64,000 bases of DNA from Clavibacter nebraskensis NCPPB 2581 (GCF_000355695.1 NC_020891.1:2046001-2110000), one strand, 5' to 3'; positions 1 through 15,280 are shown, counted from the first letter of the stretch. Notes: generated by a model from the letters alone, not told the origin. Numbers and translations are program-made.

Positions 1-582
1 CACGATCTCGGCGGCGGCGCCGTCGGGGCCGAGCACGTCGTCGACCGTGAGCGCCGTGATCTCGCTCACGCGCGCGCCCGTCGCGTACAGCAGCTCGAGC
101 AGGGCCTTGTCGCGCACGCGGAGCGGCTCGTCGCCGTCGGTCGCGTCGAGGATCCGTCCCATCGTCTCGATGGAGACGGCCTTCGGCAGGCGGCTCGGCA
201 GCTTGGGCGGCTTCTGCTCGGCGGACACGTCGACGTCGACGATGCCCTCCTCCACGAGGAACCGGTGGAAGCTCCGGACGCTGGAGAGCATGCGCGCGAG
301 CGACGACGCCGTGAGGCCTCCGTGCTCGGGGTCGCGGACGCGCTGCGCGAAGCCGGCGACGTGCGCGGGGCGGGCGCCGGCCGGATCCACGACGCCCTCG
401 GCCGCGAGGTGCGCCGCGTAGCGCGCGAGGTCGCGGCGGTACGCCTGGATCGTGTTGCGGGACAGGCCCCGCTCCACCTCGACGTGCCGGAGCCAGCGGT
501 CGACGGCGCGCCGCAGCGCGACCGGGACCTCGGGGGCGGCGTCGGGCGCCGCTCCCCCGGGTCCGTCGGCCGCGTCGGTCAC
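1..582 (-). CDS. xerD: Site-specific tyrosine recombinase XerD, N-terminal part (runs off the window)
   Basis: The first 194 codons are present. They encode the N-terminal SAM-like core-binding domain: a helix with the pattern RWLRHVEVERGLSRNT, then YRRDLARYAAHL. The start of the catalytic domain follows, with KALLELLYATGARVSE carrying the first catalytic Arg region. The start is a GTG that overlaps the NUDIX stop as GTGA. XerD with XerC resolves chromosome dimers at dif. The position downstream of pyrG and a NUDIX ADP-ribose pyrophosphatase is a familiar actinobacterial arrangement. The C-terminal catalytic His and Tyr lie outside the window, so intactness cannot be judged. XerC is the alternative; the neighbourhood favours XerD. 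Confidence 0.88.
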   Translation of the reverse strand, partial: MTDAADGPGGAAPDAAPEVPVALRRAVDRWLRHVEVERGLSRNTIQAYRRDLARYAAHLAAEGVVDPAGARPAHVAGFAQRVRDPEHGGLTASSLARMLSSVRSFHRFLVEEGIVDVDVSAEQKPPKLPSRLPKAVSIETMGRILDATDGDEPLRVRDKALLELLYATGARVSEITALTVDDVLGPDGAAAEIV

Positions 583-1219
583 GAGGCGGACGCGCCTCCG
601 CCGTCGCGCAGCTTCGGGTGCCGCGGCCAGGGCGCGTCGGCGGGGCCGAGCGTCGCCCAACCGCGCGAGCGCGCGATGTGCGCCTGCAGCACCGCGATCA
701 CGGTCGACGGGTTCTGGATCCGCCGCTCGAGCACCGCGGTGACGACCTCGTCGAAGTCCACCCAGCGCACCTCGATGTCGGCCTCCTCGTCGGTGCGCGC
801 GAACGCCTCCGCCGTGGGGGTCAGGCCGCGCGCGAGGTAGACGCGGATCGCCTCGTCGCTGCCGCCGGGCGTCGTGTAGTACTCCGCCAGCACGCTCCAC
901 TCGGCGGCGACCAGGTCGGCCTCCTCCGCGAGCTCGCGCTGCACGGCCTCGAGCGGCGGCTCGCCGGTGATGTCGAGGAGCCCGGCCGGGATCTCCCATT
1001 CGCGCATGCGCACGGGGTGCCGGTACTGCTTGATGAGGAGCACGCGGTCCTCGTCGTCGATCGCGAGCACCGCGACAGCGCCCGTGTGGTCGACGAACTC
1101 GCGCGTGATCTCGCCGTCGCCGTACCGGAACGTCTCGCGGCGGATGTCCCAGATCTTGCCCTGGAACACCTTCTCGCTCGACGTGACGTCGTACGAGACC
1201 GGGTCGTCGCGCAGGTCGG

Positions 1220-1223
<4 letters not shown>
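579..1223 (-). CDS. NUDIX hydrolase, ADP-ribose pyrophosphatase type
   Basis: This 214-residue protein has the NUDIX box in its middle ([14 protein letters not shown], then [10 protein letters not shown]), with the REL.EE metal ligands intact. Compared with the classic pattern there is one extra residue before the first Glu, and the late Gly is Asp. The ADP-ribose pyrophosphatase family is expected to split ADP-ribose to AMP and ribose 5-phosphate. The start is a GTG that overlaps the pyrG stop as GTGA, and the stop overlaps the xerD start in the same way, so pyrG-nudix-xerD is one translationally coupled unit. The exact substrate is inferred from family and context. Confidence 0.9.
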
Positions 1224-2962
<1,739 letters not shown>

Positions 2963-2970
2963 GGGCTTCC

Positions 2971-2976
2971 ATCCTA
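2971..2976 (-). promoter_or_regulatory. Predicted -10 element of pyrG (leaderless start)
   Basis: On the minus strand the sequence reads TAGGAT, 8 nt before the GTG start of pyrG, with no ribosome binding site between. No good -35 is visible. Confidence 0.5.
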
Positions 2977-3035
2977 CGTGGGATTCGGGGCGTCGCGACA
3001 GCCACGCCGCGCCGCGCCGACCGCGGGTCGTCGGC

Positions 3036-4751
3036 TCAGCGCAGCGAGGCCGCGGTCTCCACGAGCTCGCGCGCGTGCGCCAGGCCGCTCTCGCTGTCCG
3101 GCAGGCCGGAGAGCAGGCGCGCCATCTCCTGGATCCGCGCGTCGCCCTCGAGCTGCGTGACGCTCGACGCGGTGACCTGCCCGTCGCCGCCCTTCACCAC
3201 GCGGAGGTGGTTGGTCGAGAACGCGGCGACCTGCGCGAGGTGGGTGACGACGATGACCTGCGCGCGCTCCGCGAGCCGGGCCAGCCGCCGCCCGATCTCG
3301 ATCGCGGCCGCGCCGCCGACGCCCGCGTCGACCTCGTCGAACACGAACGTGGGCACGGGGTCGTCGCCGGCCACCACGACCTCGATGGCGAGCATCACGC
3401 GCGACAGCTCGCCGCCGGACGCCCCGCGTCCGAGCGGGCGCGCCTCGGCGCCGGCATGCGGGCGCAGCAGGATCTCGACCCGGTCGGCGCCCGACAGCGC
3501 GGGCTCCTCCCGCTGGCTGACCCGCACGTCGAGCGACGCGTCGGCCATGGCCAGGGCGCCGAGCTCGGTCGTGACGGCCGCGGCGAGCCGCGCGCCGGCC
3601 TCCTCGCGCACCGCCGTGACGCGCGCGGCCAGCTCGCCGACGAGCCGCTCGTCGCGCTCGACCTCGACGCGCAGCAGGTCGATCCGGTCGGTGTCGCCGT
3701 CGAGCTCGAGCAGGCGCGCGCTGCCGGTGTCGAGGAAGGCGAGCGCGTCCTCGACCGTGGGGCCGTGCGCGCGCGTGAGGGCGGCGAGCTCGGCGCGGCG
3801 GTCCTGCAGCGTCTCGAGCTCCCGGGCGCCGTCGGCGTCGAGCCCCGCGAGGTAGCCGGAGAGCTGCACGGCGATCTCCGCCACGAGGATCCGCGCGCTG
3901 TCGAGCGACTCGATGATCTCGGCGAGCCCCGGATCGTGCGCGGCTACCCGGTCGAGGCGGCGGTGCGCGGTGTCGAGCACGGAGGCGGCGTCGGCCATCT
4001 CGCCGGACGCGTCCTCGGACGACATGAGCTCGTGGGCGGCCGACGCGGCGGCCCGCAGGTCCTCCAGGTTCGTGAGGCGGTCGATGCGCTCGCGCAGCTC
4101 CTCGTCCTCGCCGGGCTGGGGCGCGACGGCCTCGATCGCGTCGATGGCCGCGCGCAGCTCCTCGGCCTCGCGCGTGCGGGCGTCCTGCTCGGTGACGAGG
4201 CGGTCGAGCTCGGCGCGGGCGGAATGCCAGCGGCGGAACACCTCCTGGTACTCGCCGAGGACGGGCGCGAGCGCGGATCCGGCGAACCGGTCGAGGGCCT
4301 GCCGCTGCGCGGTGGACGACCGCAGCCGCATCTGGTCGGACTGCCCGTGCACCACGACGAGCTGCTCGCCGATCTCCGTGAGCAGCGCCGCCGGCGCACC
4401 GCGGCCGCCGACCGACGCGCGGCTGCGGCCCTCGGACGAGAGCTGGCGCGTGACGATGAGCTCGCCTCGCGAGCCGTCCCCGAACGGGTCGACGTCTCCC
4501 CCGGCGTCGCGCACGCGCTCGGGCACGGGCCCGTCGGCCGCGATGATCCAGCGTCCCTCGACGACCGCGCGCTCGCTCCCCTGCCGCACGGCGCCCGAGT
4601 CGGCGCGCGCGCCGAGCAGCAGCCCGAGGGCGGTGACGACCATGGTCTTGCCCGCGCCGGTCTCGCCCGTGACGGCCGTGAAGCCGGGCCCGAGCGGCAG
4701 CGTGGCCTGGCCGATCACCCCGAGGTCGCGGATGGTGATCTCCTCAATCAC
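3036..4751 (-). CDS. recN: DNA repair protein RecN
   Basis: RecN is an SMC-like ATPase that acts on double-strand breaks. This 571-residue protein has the Walker A GETGAGKT at residues 29-36, a long Glu/Arg/Ala-rich coiled-coil middle, a signature region around [15 protein letters not shown], and the Walker [15 protein letters not shown]. The length is normal for the family. The start is a GTG that overlaps the nadK stop by 8 nt, and the protein begins [13 protein letters not shown] as RecN proteins do. It is the last gene of the leftward unit that begins at the TPR gene. No LexA box is visible nearby because the gene sits inside an operon. Confidence 0.96.
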   Translation of the reverse strand: MIEEITIRDLGVIGQATLPLGPGFTAVTGETGAGKTMVVTALGLLLGARADSGAVRQGSERAVVEGRWIIAADGPVPERVRDAGGDVDPFGDGSRGELIVTRQLSSEGRSRASVGGRGAPAALLTEIGEQLVVVHGQSDQMRLRSSTAQRQALDRFAGSALAPVLGEYQEVFRRWHSARAELDRLVTEQDARTREAEELRAAIDAIEAVAPQPGEDEELRERIDRLTNLEDLRAAASAAHELMSSEDASGEMADAASVLDTAHRRLDRVAAHDPGLAEIIESLDSARILVAEIAVQLSGYLAGLDADGARELETLQDRRAELAALTRAHGPTVEDALAFLDTGSARLLELDGDTDRIDLLRVEVERDERLVGELAARVTAVREEAGARLAAAVTTELGALAMADASLDVRVSQREEPALSGADRVEILLRPHAGAEARPLGRGASGGELSRVMLAIEVVVAGDDPVPTFVFDEVDAGVGGAAAIEIGRRLARLAERAQVIVVTHLAQVAAFSTNHLRVVKGGDGQVTASSVTQLEGDARIQEMARLLSGLPDSESGLAHARELVETAASLR

Positions 4752-5670
4752 GGTCGACCGGCCCCCTCCAGCCGGTGACCGGCAGCTCGAACTTGTTCAC
4801 GAGGCGGTCGGTGAACGGCGACTGCTTGAGGCGCGCGAGGCGCACGGGGATGGCAGACCGGCGGGTCTCGACGCGCGCGCCGGGCGGCATGTCGCGCGTG
4901 CGGCGTCCGTCGCACCACAGCACACCGGATCCGGACGTGCGGCTGAGCACCTCGACGGCGACCGTGGACTCCGGGCCCACGACGAGCGAGCGGGCAAAGA
5001 GCGTGTGCGGGCTGAGCGGCACCACGAGCATGGCCTCGAGGCTCGGCCACACGATGGGGCCGCCGGCCGAGAACGCGTACGCGGTGGATCCCGTGGGCGT
5101 CGAGACGACCATGCCGTCGCAGCCGTAGGACGCGAGCGGACGGCCGTCGATCTCGACGACGACCTCGAGCATGCGCTCGCGGCTGGCCTTCTCGACGGTC
5201 GCCTCGTTCAGCGCCCAGGTGCGGTAGACGATGTCGGCGCCGACCTTGAGCGTGACGTCGAGCGTCATGCGCTCCTCGACGGTGTAGTCACGGTCGAGCA
5301 CGCGGCGCACCGTGGCCGTGAGGTCCTCCCGCTCGCTCTCGGCGAGGAACCCGACGTGCCCGAGGTTGACGCCCAGCAGCGGCACCGACGTGCCGCGCAC
5401 GATCTCGGCCGAGCGCAGGATCGTGCCGTCCCCGCCGAGGACGATCACGATCTCGAGATCGGCCGTCTGCACGTCCTCCCCGAGCACGGCGACGCCCTGC
5501 ATCTCAGGGGCGAAGTGCAGGATGTCGGCCTTCTCGTCGGCCGTGAGCACGAGGTGCACGTCGGCCTCGGCCAGCTGCGCGCACACGCTGAGCGCCGCGT
5601 CGATGGAGTCGCGCCGTCCCGTGTGGGACACGACCAGGATGTGCCTCACGGGTCCAGCCACTTCGCTCAC
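4744..5670 (-). CDS. nadK: NAD kinase
   Basis: NadK phosphorylates NAD to NADP. The ATP/diphosphate loop GGDGT is present about 80 residues in, followed by the conserved LGVNLGHVGFLAE stretch, the NE motif in ALNEATVEKA, and DGMVVSTPTGSTAYAFSAGGP. The start is uncertain. A GTG at 5670 overlaps the tlyA stop as GTGA and fits the local pattern, but its AGGAG is only 1 nt away. A GTG at 5661 has the same AGGAG at 10 nt, and an ATG at 5703 has no ribosome site. The stop overlaps recN by 8 nt. The conserved fold starts after all three candidates. Confidence 0.93.
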   Translation of the reverse strand: MSEVAGPVRHILVVSHTGRRDSIDAALSVCAQLAEADVHLVLTADEKADILHFAPEMQGVAVLGEDVQTADLEIVIVLGGDGTILRSAEIVRGTSVPLLGVNLGHVGFLAESEREDLTATVRRVLDRDYTVEERMTLDVTLKVGADIVYRTWALNEATVEKASRERMLEVVVEIDGRPLASYGCDGMVVSTPTGSTAYAFSAGGPIVWPSLEAMLVVPLSPHTLFARSLVVGPESTVAVEVLSRTSGSGVLWCDGRRTRDMPPGARVETRRSAIPVRLARLKQSPFTDRLVNKFELPVTGWRGPVDRD

Positions 5671-6527
5671 GCTCCTGTGATCTCGTTCGACGTCGATCTC
5701 CATTGTGTCGGATTGCCGCCCGCGCGACCGCTGAACCAGGCGAGGTACTCGTGGTTCCCGGCCCCGCCGACGATCGGGGAGGAGACGAGGCCGGCCGTGC
5801 CGAGCCCCAGGTCCCAGGCGGCCCAGAGCACGCGCATGACGGCGTCGTCGCGGAGGCCGGGATCGTGCACGATGCCCTCCCGGATCCCCGTGCGGCCCAC
5901 CTCGAACTGCGGCTTGATCAGCAGCACGACATCCGCCCCGTCCGCTGCCGTGCTCGCGATCGCGGGCAGCACGAGGCCCAGCGAGATGAAGGAGAGGTCG
6001 CCGACCACGAGCGCGGGCCGCTCCCCCGCGAGGTCGTCGGGGGTGACGCCGGCGAGCGACTCCGGCGTCAGGTCGCGCACGTTGAACCCCTCGACGACGT
6101 CGACGCGCGGATCCTCGCGGATGAGCGGATCCAGCTGCCCGTGACCCACGTCGAGCGCCACGACGCGCCGGGCGCCCCGCTCGAGCAGCACCTGCGTGAA
6201 CCCGCCGGTGGACGCGCCGACGTCGAGCGCCAGGCGCCCCGCGACCACGACCTCCGGGAAGGCGTCGAGCGCCCCGATGAGCTTGTGGGCGCCGCGGCTC
6301 ACGTAGGCGTCGGTCCCGGCGACCTCGACGACGGATCCCGGCATGACGCGGGACGACGCCTTGATGACCCCGCGCCCGTCGACCGTGACGAGCCCGTCGG
6401 CGATGAGCCGCGCGGCGTGCGTGCGTGAGCGCGCGAGGCCGAGGGCCGGCAGGGCGGCGTCGAGCCGCAGGTCGCCGCCGAGCGCCTCGCCGGGCGCGGC
6501 GTCGGATCCGTCGCCCGGGTCAGCCAC
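5667..6527 (-). CDS. tlyA: TlyA-family rRNA 2'-O-methyltransferase
   Basis: The N-terminal S4 RNA-binding domain (about residues 20-80: RLDAALPALGLARSRTHAARLIADGLVTVDG) is followed by an FtsJ-like SAM methyltransferase. The SAM loop is LDVGASTGGFTQVLLERGA, and GDLSFISLGLVLP lies further on. In mycobacteria TlyA 2'-O-methylates 16S and 23S rRNA and affects capreomycin susceptibility. The older name 'hemolysin' comes from a heterologous phenotype. The start is a GTG that overlaps the stop of the 60-residue gene upstream. The unit recN-nadK-tlyA is a common actinobacterial arrangement. Confidence 0.94.
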   Translation of the reverse strand: MADPGDGSDAAPGEALGGDLRLDAALPALGLARSRTHAARLIADGLVTVDGRGVIKASSRVMPGSVVEVAGTDAYVSRGAHKLIGALDAFPEVVVAGRLALDVGASTGGFTQVLLERGARRVVALDVGHGQLDPLIREDPRVDVVEGFNVRDLTPESLAGVTPDDLAGERPALVVGDLSFISLGLVLPAIASTAADGADVVLLIKPQFEVGRTGIREGIVHDPGLRDDAVMRVLWAAWDLGLGTAGLVSSPIVGGAGNHEYLAWFSGRAGGNPTQWRSTSNEITGA

Positions 6528-6702
6528 GCGCCGCGGCCCCGTCGCCGCCCTCGAGCCGCGTCCGCAGCTCGTCGTGCAGCAGCGCGAAGGCGGCCGCGCG
6601 GTCGCCGAGCGGCTGCTCCTCGATCAGCTGGAGCCGGGAGACCAGCTCCTCGGCGACATCGCGGTCGTCGTGCTCGTCGCGGTCCTCGGGCTCGTCGCTC
6701 AC
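6520..6702 (-). CDS. Small acidic protein of unknown function between HAD phosphatase and tlyA
   Basis: This 60-residue protein has a very acidic N-terminal third (MSDEPEDRDEHDDRD). A predicted amphipathic helix follows (VAEELVSRLQLIEEQPLGDRAAAFALLHDELRTRLEG), and the length suggests a helix-loop-helix. I do not recognise a domain. It is supported as a real gene because it starts with GTG 9 nt after the HAD stop, overlaps the tlyA start by 8 nt, and keeps the packing of its operon. Small proteins in this slot between a HAD-IIA gene and tlyA occur in related actinobacteria. No function is proposed. Confidence 0.72.
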   Translation of the reverse strand: MSDEPEDRDEHDDRDVAEELVSRLQLIEEQPLGDRAAAFALLHDELRTRLEGGDGAAARG

Positions 6703-6711
6703 GGCGTCACG

Positions 6712-7752
6712 CTACGCCCGGCCCGCGTCGGCGGCACCGGCCGCGACGTAGAGGGACTCCTGCACGTCGAGCCCGTAGATCGGCCGGCCCGAGTTCCAGA
6801 TGACGGCGCAGGCGGCGCGGAGCGTGTCGATCGTGGATCCGCCGTCCTTCACGACCTCGACGCGGTCGCCCGCGATGCGCACGGACGACCTGCCGACCGT
6901 GGCGACGCGGCCCTCCTGCGAGAATCGGGTCTCGGGGTACGGCTCGTGCAGCTGCCCGAGGTGCTCGAGGATGAAGGTCGGCCGTTGGTCCTCCTCGGCG
7001 GCGAGGAGCTGCTTCGCCCGGTCGATGCCGGTGAGCACGTGGACGGACGCCATCCCGGCGCGCGTGGCGCCGAGGATGTCGGTGTCGAGCCGGTCGCCGA
7101 GGAACACGGGCCGCTGGGCGCCGAAGCGCTCGCGCGCCACGTCGAAGATCGGCGTCTCCGGCTTGCCCGCGACGACGGGCAGGCGCCCGACCGCCGTGTG
7201 CACCGCGGAGACGAGCGTGCCGTTGCCGGGCGCGATGCCGCGCGCGACGGGGATGGTCCAGTCGGTGTTGGTCGCGACCCACACCACGTCCGGGTCGGCC
7301 AGCGCGAACGCGGCCTCGGCCAGCTGGGTCCAGCCCACCTCCGGCGCGAAGCCCTGCACGACCGCCGCCGGCTCGTCCTCCGTCGAGCGCGTGACGACGT
7401 AGCCGGCCTTCTCGAGCTCGTGGACGAGCCCCTCGCCGCCGACGACCAGCACCGTGGATCCCGCGGGCACGCGGTCCGCGAGCAGGCGCAGCGCGGCCTG
7501 CGGCGACGTCACGACGTCGTCGGGCGCGACCGTCAGCCCGAGCGAGCTCAGGTGCTCGGCCACGGACGCGTCGGTGCGCGAGGCGTTGTTGGTGATGTAG
7601 CCCAGGCGGATCCCGTCGTCGGCCGCGCGGTTCAGCGCGTCGACGGCGTGCGGGATGCTGTCGGGCCCGGCGTACACGACGCCGTCGAGGTCCGCGAGGA
7701 TCACGTCGACGCCGTCCAGCGGGGCGCTCCCCTTCGCTGCCCTAGCGAACAT
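6712..7752 (-). CDS. HAD-superfamily (IIA, NagD-like) phosphatase
   Basis: This 346-residue protein opens with HAD motif I, DVILADLDGVVYAG, where the two Asp residues are the nucleophile and the acid/base. Motif II is YITNNASRTD. A HAD-IIA cap domain follows, then KPETPIFDVARERFG and the motif III/IV region VFLGDRLDTDILGATRAGM. NagD-like enzymes dephosphorylate nucleotides or sugar phosphates; the substrate here cannot be told. The chosen start is the ATG that overlaps the end of the TPR gene by 11 nt, because it places motif I near the N terminus. The C-terminal 60 residues after the HAD core are less conserved. Confidence 0.9.
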   Translation of the reverse strand: MFARAAKGSAPLDGVDVILADLDGVVYAGPDSIPHAVDALNRAADDGIRLGYITNNASRTDASVAEHLSSLGLTVAPDDVVTSPQAALRLLADRVPAGSTVLVVGGEGLVHELEKAGYVVTRSTEDEPAAVVQGFAPEVGWTQLAEAAFALADPDVVWVATNTDWTIPVARGIAPGNGTLVSAVHTAVGRLPVVAGKPETPIFDVARERFGAQRPVFLGDRLDTDILGATRAGMASVHVLTGIDRAKQLLAAEEDQRPTFILEHLGQLHEPYPETRFSQEGRVATVGRSSVRIAGDRVEVVKDGGSTIDTLRAACAVIWNSGRPIYGLDVQESLYVAAGAADAGRA

Positions 7753-9331
7753 CGCGGTCCGCCTCCTCGGCCTCGGTCGCGTCCGCGACAACGCCCGCGT
7801 CCGCGTCGTCGGCGCCACCGTTCCCGTCGGCCTGGAGCTCGTCGTCGACGTCGATCGCGATCTCCGCGCTGTCCCCCTCCTCGCTCGGCGGGACCGGCGC
7901 GCCGTCCGCGTCGGGATCGTCGTGCTCCAGGGACCTGTCGCCACCGCCGTCCTCGACGTCCAGCTCCTCCTCGACGACCTCGACCATGTCGTCCCAGCCC
8001 TCGTCCGGATCCGCGAACGCCGCCTCGGCCGCGTCGGCGCGCTGACGCCAGGCCTCCGCCTCGTCGGAACGACCGAGCTCCTCGAGCACCTCCGCGTAGG
8101 CGTGGAACAGGTCGGCGCTGTACGAGTACGCGACATCCCGGTTCAGCTGCGCGATGGACAGCTCGTCGAGGGCCGCGTCCGTCTGCCCCAGGTCGAGCCG
8201 GGCGCCCGACATCGCGATCGCGAGCGCGACCTGGTCCGCCGCCGGCAGCGTCTCCTTGGGCACCGAACGCCCCAGCTCCAGCGCCTTGTCCGGGCGCCCC
8301 TGGCCCCGCTCGCTGTCGACCATGAGGGCGAGCTGGTCGTTCTTCCCGGAGATGCGCCGGTAGGTCCGCAGCTCCCGCAGCGCCAGGGCGTAGTCGCCGA
8401 CGGCGTAGGCCGTGATGGCGAGGGACTCCCGGACCACGGCGATGCGACCCGCGCGGCGTGCCGCTGAGGTGGCGTGCCGGTGCGCGAGCTCCGGGTCCTC
8501 CTCGATCAGACGGGCTGCCATGACCAGGTGCTGCGCGACGCCCTCGGCGTTGTCCTTGCTCAGCGTCTTCAGCTCGTTGCGGGCGACGCGGTCGAGGTCC
8601 CCCGGCTTGACGTCCTCGGGGATCTCCGGATCCTCGTGACGCGGACGCACGGAACGCAGCTCACGCGCGCGCAGCTGCTCCTCGGTCAGGGCCTCCTCGT
8701 AGCGAGGCGCGTCGCGATCGTTCCGCGCGGGTCGACCGTCCCGGGTCCAGAGCTTGTCGCCGTCCCGCGGCGGCCGCGCGCCGCCTCGACCGGCATCCCG
8801 CCCGCCTGCATCGCGGCCACCTCCCTTCGACCACGGCTTGCGCTCGCCATCACGAGCCGGACGAGACGCACCCGGACCGCCATCACGAGACCAGGGCTTG
8901 CGCTCCCCATCACGCTGCGGACGAGCAGCCCCGCCACCGTCCTTCGACCACGGCTTGCGCTCCCCGTCTCGCGACGGTCGAGCCGCACCCGGAGCGCCAT
9001 CGCGCGACCAGGGCTTGCGCTCCCCATCACGCTGCGGACGAGCAGCCCCGCCACCGTCCTTCGACCACGGCTTGCGCTCCCCGTCTCGCGACGGTCGAGC
9101 CGCACCCGGACCGCCATCCCGCGACCACGGCTTGCGCTCGCCCTCACGCGCGGGCCGGTCACCGCCCGCGCCACGACCACCCGACGCACGACCGCCGTCG
9201 CGCGGGCCACGTGGAGCACCGGAGGACCCACGCTCGTACGGCGGCTTCGCACCATCCCGGCCCCGCGGCGAGTGCGACGATCCGCGGTCCTGGCCCTCGG
9301 GCCGGCTGTCTCGATCGGATGAGTCGCTCAC
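7742..9331 (-). CDS. TPR-like protein with a repeated basic RDGERKPWS N-terminal tail
   Basis: The 529 residues fall into three parts. Residues 1-205 are Gly/Arg/Asp-rich and look disordered, with six copies of a 19-20 residue unit whose core is RDGERKPWS (residues 62-170). Residues 215-420 form an Ala-rich helical region of TPR style, with LIEEDPELAHRHATSAARRAG, YAVGDYALALRELRTY and YAEVLEELGRSDEAEAW. Residues 430-529 are strongly acidic. The start is a GTG with AGGAG 4 nt upstream. It is the first gene of the HAD-tlyA-nadK-recN unit. Charge asymmetry, basic tail against acidic tail, suggests RNA or partner binding, but this is inference. No enzymatic motif is visible. Confidence 0.85.
   Translation of the reverse strand: MSDSSDRDSRPEGQDRGSSHSPRGRDGAKPPYERGSSGAPRGPRDGGRASGGRGAGGDRPAREGERKPWSRDGGPGAARPSRDGERKPWSKDGGGAARPQRDGERKPWSRDGAPGAARPSRDGERKPWSKDGGGAARPQRDGERKPWSRDGGPGASRPARDGERKPWSKGGGRDAGGRDAGRGGARPPRDGDKLWTRDGRPARNDRDAPRYEEALTEEQLRARELRSVRPRHEDPEIPEDVKPGDLDRVARNELKTLSKDNAEGVAQHLVMAARLIEEDPELAHRHATSAARRAGRIAVVRESLAITAYAVGDYALALRELRTYRRISGKNDQLALMVDSERGQGRPDKALELGRSVPKETLPAADQVALAIAMSGARLDLGQTDAALDELSIAQLNRDVAYSYSADLFHAYAEVLEELGRSDEAEAWRQRADAAEAAFADPDEGWDDMVEVVEEELDVEDGGGDRSLEHDDPDADGAPVPPSEEGDSAEIAIDVDDELQADGNGGADDADAGVVADATEAEEADRDVR
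8822..9148 (-). repeat. In-frame DNA repeat coding six RDGERKPWS units
   Basis: Six units alternate between 60 and 57 bp (20 and 19 residues), with long identical stretches between alternate units. This is recent-looking tandem duplication inside a coding sequence. Copy number is likely to vary between strains, by slippage or recombination. Confidence 0.9.
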
Positions 9332-9728
9332 TGTGCTCCTGTCGGCCCTGACGGCCAGATGATGTCTGTGGTGTTGTGGGTGTTGCGGAAGTCAGCTACC
9401 AGGCTAACCGGTGCCACCGCGCCCGCGCGCGGACGGAGGCCGGAGGCCCGAGCGAGATGCACGGGCACCCGGATTCTCACGACCCCGCCGTGACCACGGG
9501 ATTCGAGCAGTCGGCGTCCCTCCGACGATCGTCCCGAGCGCGCGCGTGGCCAGGAGAGCGCGGGTGGCCACGAGAGCGCGGGTGGCCACGAGAGCGCGGG
9601 TGTCCACGAGAGCGGGCGTCGTGCGCCAGGCCGCACGACCGATCGCGCGGCACGAATGCCCGGGCCGGTGAGAACCATGCCTGTCGACGCCATGCCCAGA
9701 AGACCTCGGCGCATCGGCCGTCGACGCG
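9332..9728. other. Intergenic region between the rRNA operon terminator and the TPR gene
   Basis: About 400 bp without a convincing gene. It holds the ribosome site of the TPR gene at its left end and a short tandem repeat at 9548-9619. Open frames here on both strands are repetitive Arg/Ala/Leu strings and look like chance products of GC-rich repeat DNA. A promoter for the leftward TPR operon should lie here, but I cannot place it. Confidence 0.6.
9548..9619. repeat. 18-bp tandem repeat, four copies
   Basis: Four consecutive 18-bp units begin at 9548, 9566, 9584 and 9602. Units two and three are identical (GGCCACGAGAGCGCGGGT); unit one differs by one base and unit four by a few. It lies just beyond the rRNA operon terminator. 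Confidence 0.95.
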
Positions 9729-9760
9729 GAAAGGCCCGCCGCACGATGTGCGACGGGCCT
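9729..9760 (-). terminator. Rho-independent terminator of the rRNA operon
   Basis: On the minus strand a 13-bp stem (AGGCCCGTCGCAC with GTGCGGCGGGCCT, one G-U pair) and a 3-nt loop are followed by TTT. It lies about 20 nt beyond 5S rRNA. Confidence 0.88.
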
Positions 9761-9781
9761 CCCCGATCATTCTCAAGTTAA

Positions 9782-9898
9782 GTCCGGCGGTGTCCTACTC
9801 TCCCACAGGGTCCCCCCTGCAGTACCATCGGCGCTGAAAGTCTTAGCTTCCGGGTTCGGAATGTGACCGGGCGTTTCCCTCTCGCTATGGCCGCCGAA
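9782..9898 (-). rRNA. rrf: 5S ribosomal RNA
   Basis: About 117 nt. The terminal stem is formed by GGCGGCC near the 5' end and CCGCCGG at the 3' end, and the conserved CCGAAC and GGTACTGC segments sit in the expected places. It is the last gene of the 16S-23S-5S operon. The ends are estimated to within a few bases. Confidence 0.95.
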
Positions 9899-9978
9899 AC
9901 ACCTCACACACACCCCTCAAGGGGCATGAAATCTGTGATGAATCGACCAGTCAATCTGGTTGTTCAATTAGTACCCGA

Positions 9979-10012
9979 CCGTATATCGGGAACCACATAG
10001 TGGACGCAAGCA
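9979..10012 (-). other. 3' strand of the pre-23S processing stem
   Basis: This 34-nt stretch in the 23S-5S spacer is complementary to the stretch at 13240-13273 just before 23S. Of 34 positions, only 2 are mismatches and 3 are G-U pairs. It is the expected RNase III type stem that closes the 23S loop. Confidence 0.85.
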
Positions 10013-10021
10013 AAGTGTTTT

Positions 10022-13130
<3,109 letters not shown>

Positions 13131-13239
13131 TTGAAATCACATGAGATTGAATCGTTTCGCCTCCCCTAGAGGAGACAGAATTGACCAATGATCTATAAAT
13201 AGATCTTTGTGATCCACCGGAAAACCGGTGAATCTAAGA

Positions 13240-13273
13240 TGCTCGCGTCCACTGTGTAGTTCTCAATATACGG
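13240..13273 (-). other. 5' strand of the pre-23S processing stem
   Basis: On the transcribed strand it contains TTGAGAACTACACAGTGGAC and pairs with 9979-10012. The pairing brings the two ends of 23S together for processing. Confidence 0.85.
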
Positions 13274-13350
13274 GCGGTACCCCACCACCATCCACGAAAG
13301 GACGACGGAAAGGGTCCGACAAGAAACCAGACACACCCGAAGGTGCGGCC

Positions 13351-13377
13351 CGGTCCCTCAGGACCCAACAGCGTGCA
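13351..13377 (-). other. 3' strand of the pre-16S processing stem
   Basis: On the transcribed strand it reads TGCACGCTGTTG, then GGTCCTGAGGGACC. The first 12 nt are a perfect complement of the 16S leader at 15281-15292, and pairing continues with a few wobbles and mismatches for about 26 nt in all. Confidence 0.82.
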
Positions 13378-13555
13378 ACATGCCCTCGACACACCAGACC
13401 GCGTTCCCACCCCACAAGGAGGCGTACTAGCAGCCCGACACATCAGCCGGCATCAATGTCAATGTTCCACCCATGAGCGCCACCACCAGGACATACGCCT
13501 GACGCGTGACTTGGCACCGTGATCTCCCTGTATACAGAGGAGAGGTGCACATGCT

Positions 13556-15083
<1,528 letters not shown>

Positions 15084-15280
15084 GCTTAAACGCACGACCA
15101 CCCGAAAGCGATCGGCACATCTAAAGCCGGACGTGAACGGGAATCGAACACGAACCAGCAAGTTTGAAACCGACAGAACAAATCATTACTGACTTGCTTG
15201 TTTGTTTTAAATGTATTCCAAAGGAATCCGAAACGAGCATCCGAAGGACACCCGCAACGGGTATTTGGCATTTGACATTG

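Noticed and set aside
8822-9148. CRISPR-like array
   Set aside because: Units are contiguous and in frame within a coding gene, without unique spacers.
9328-9744. 138-residue minus-strand frame and overlapping plus-strand frames with repeated TRALVA or RVATRA strings
   Set aside because: They come from the 18-bp tandem repeat, whose length is a multiple of three. No ribosome site, biased composition, and overlap with the rRNA terminator.
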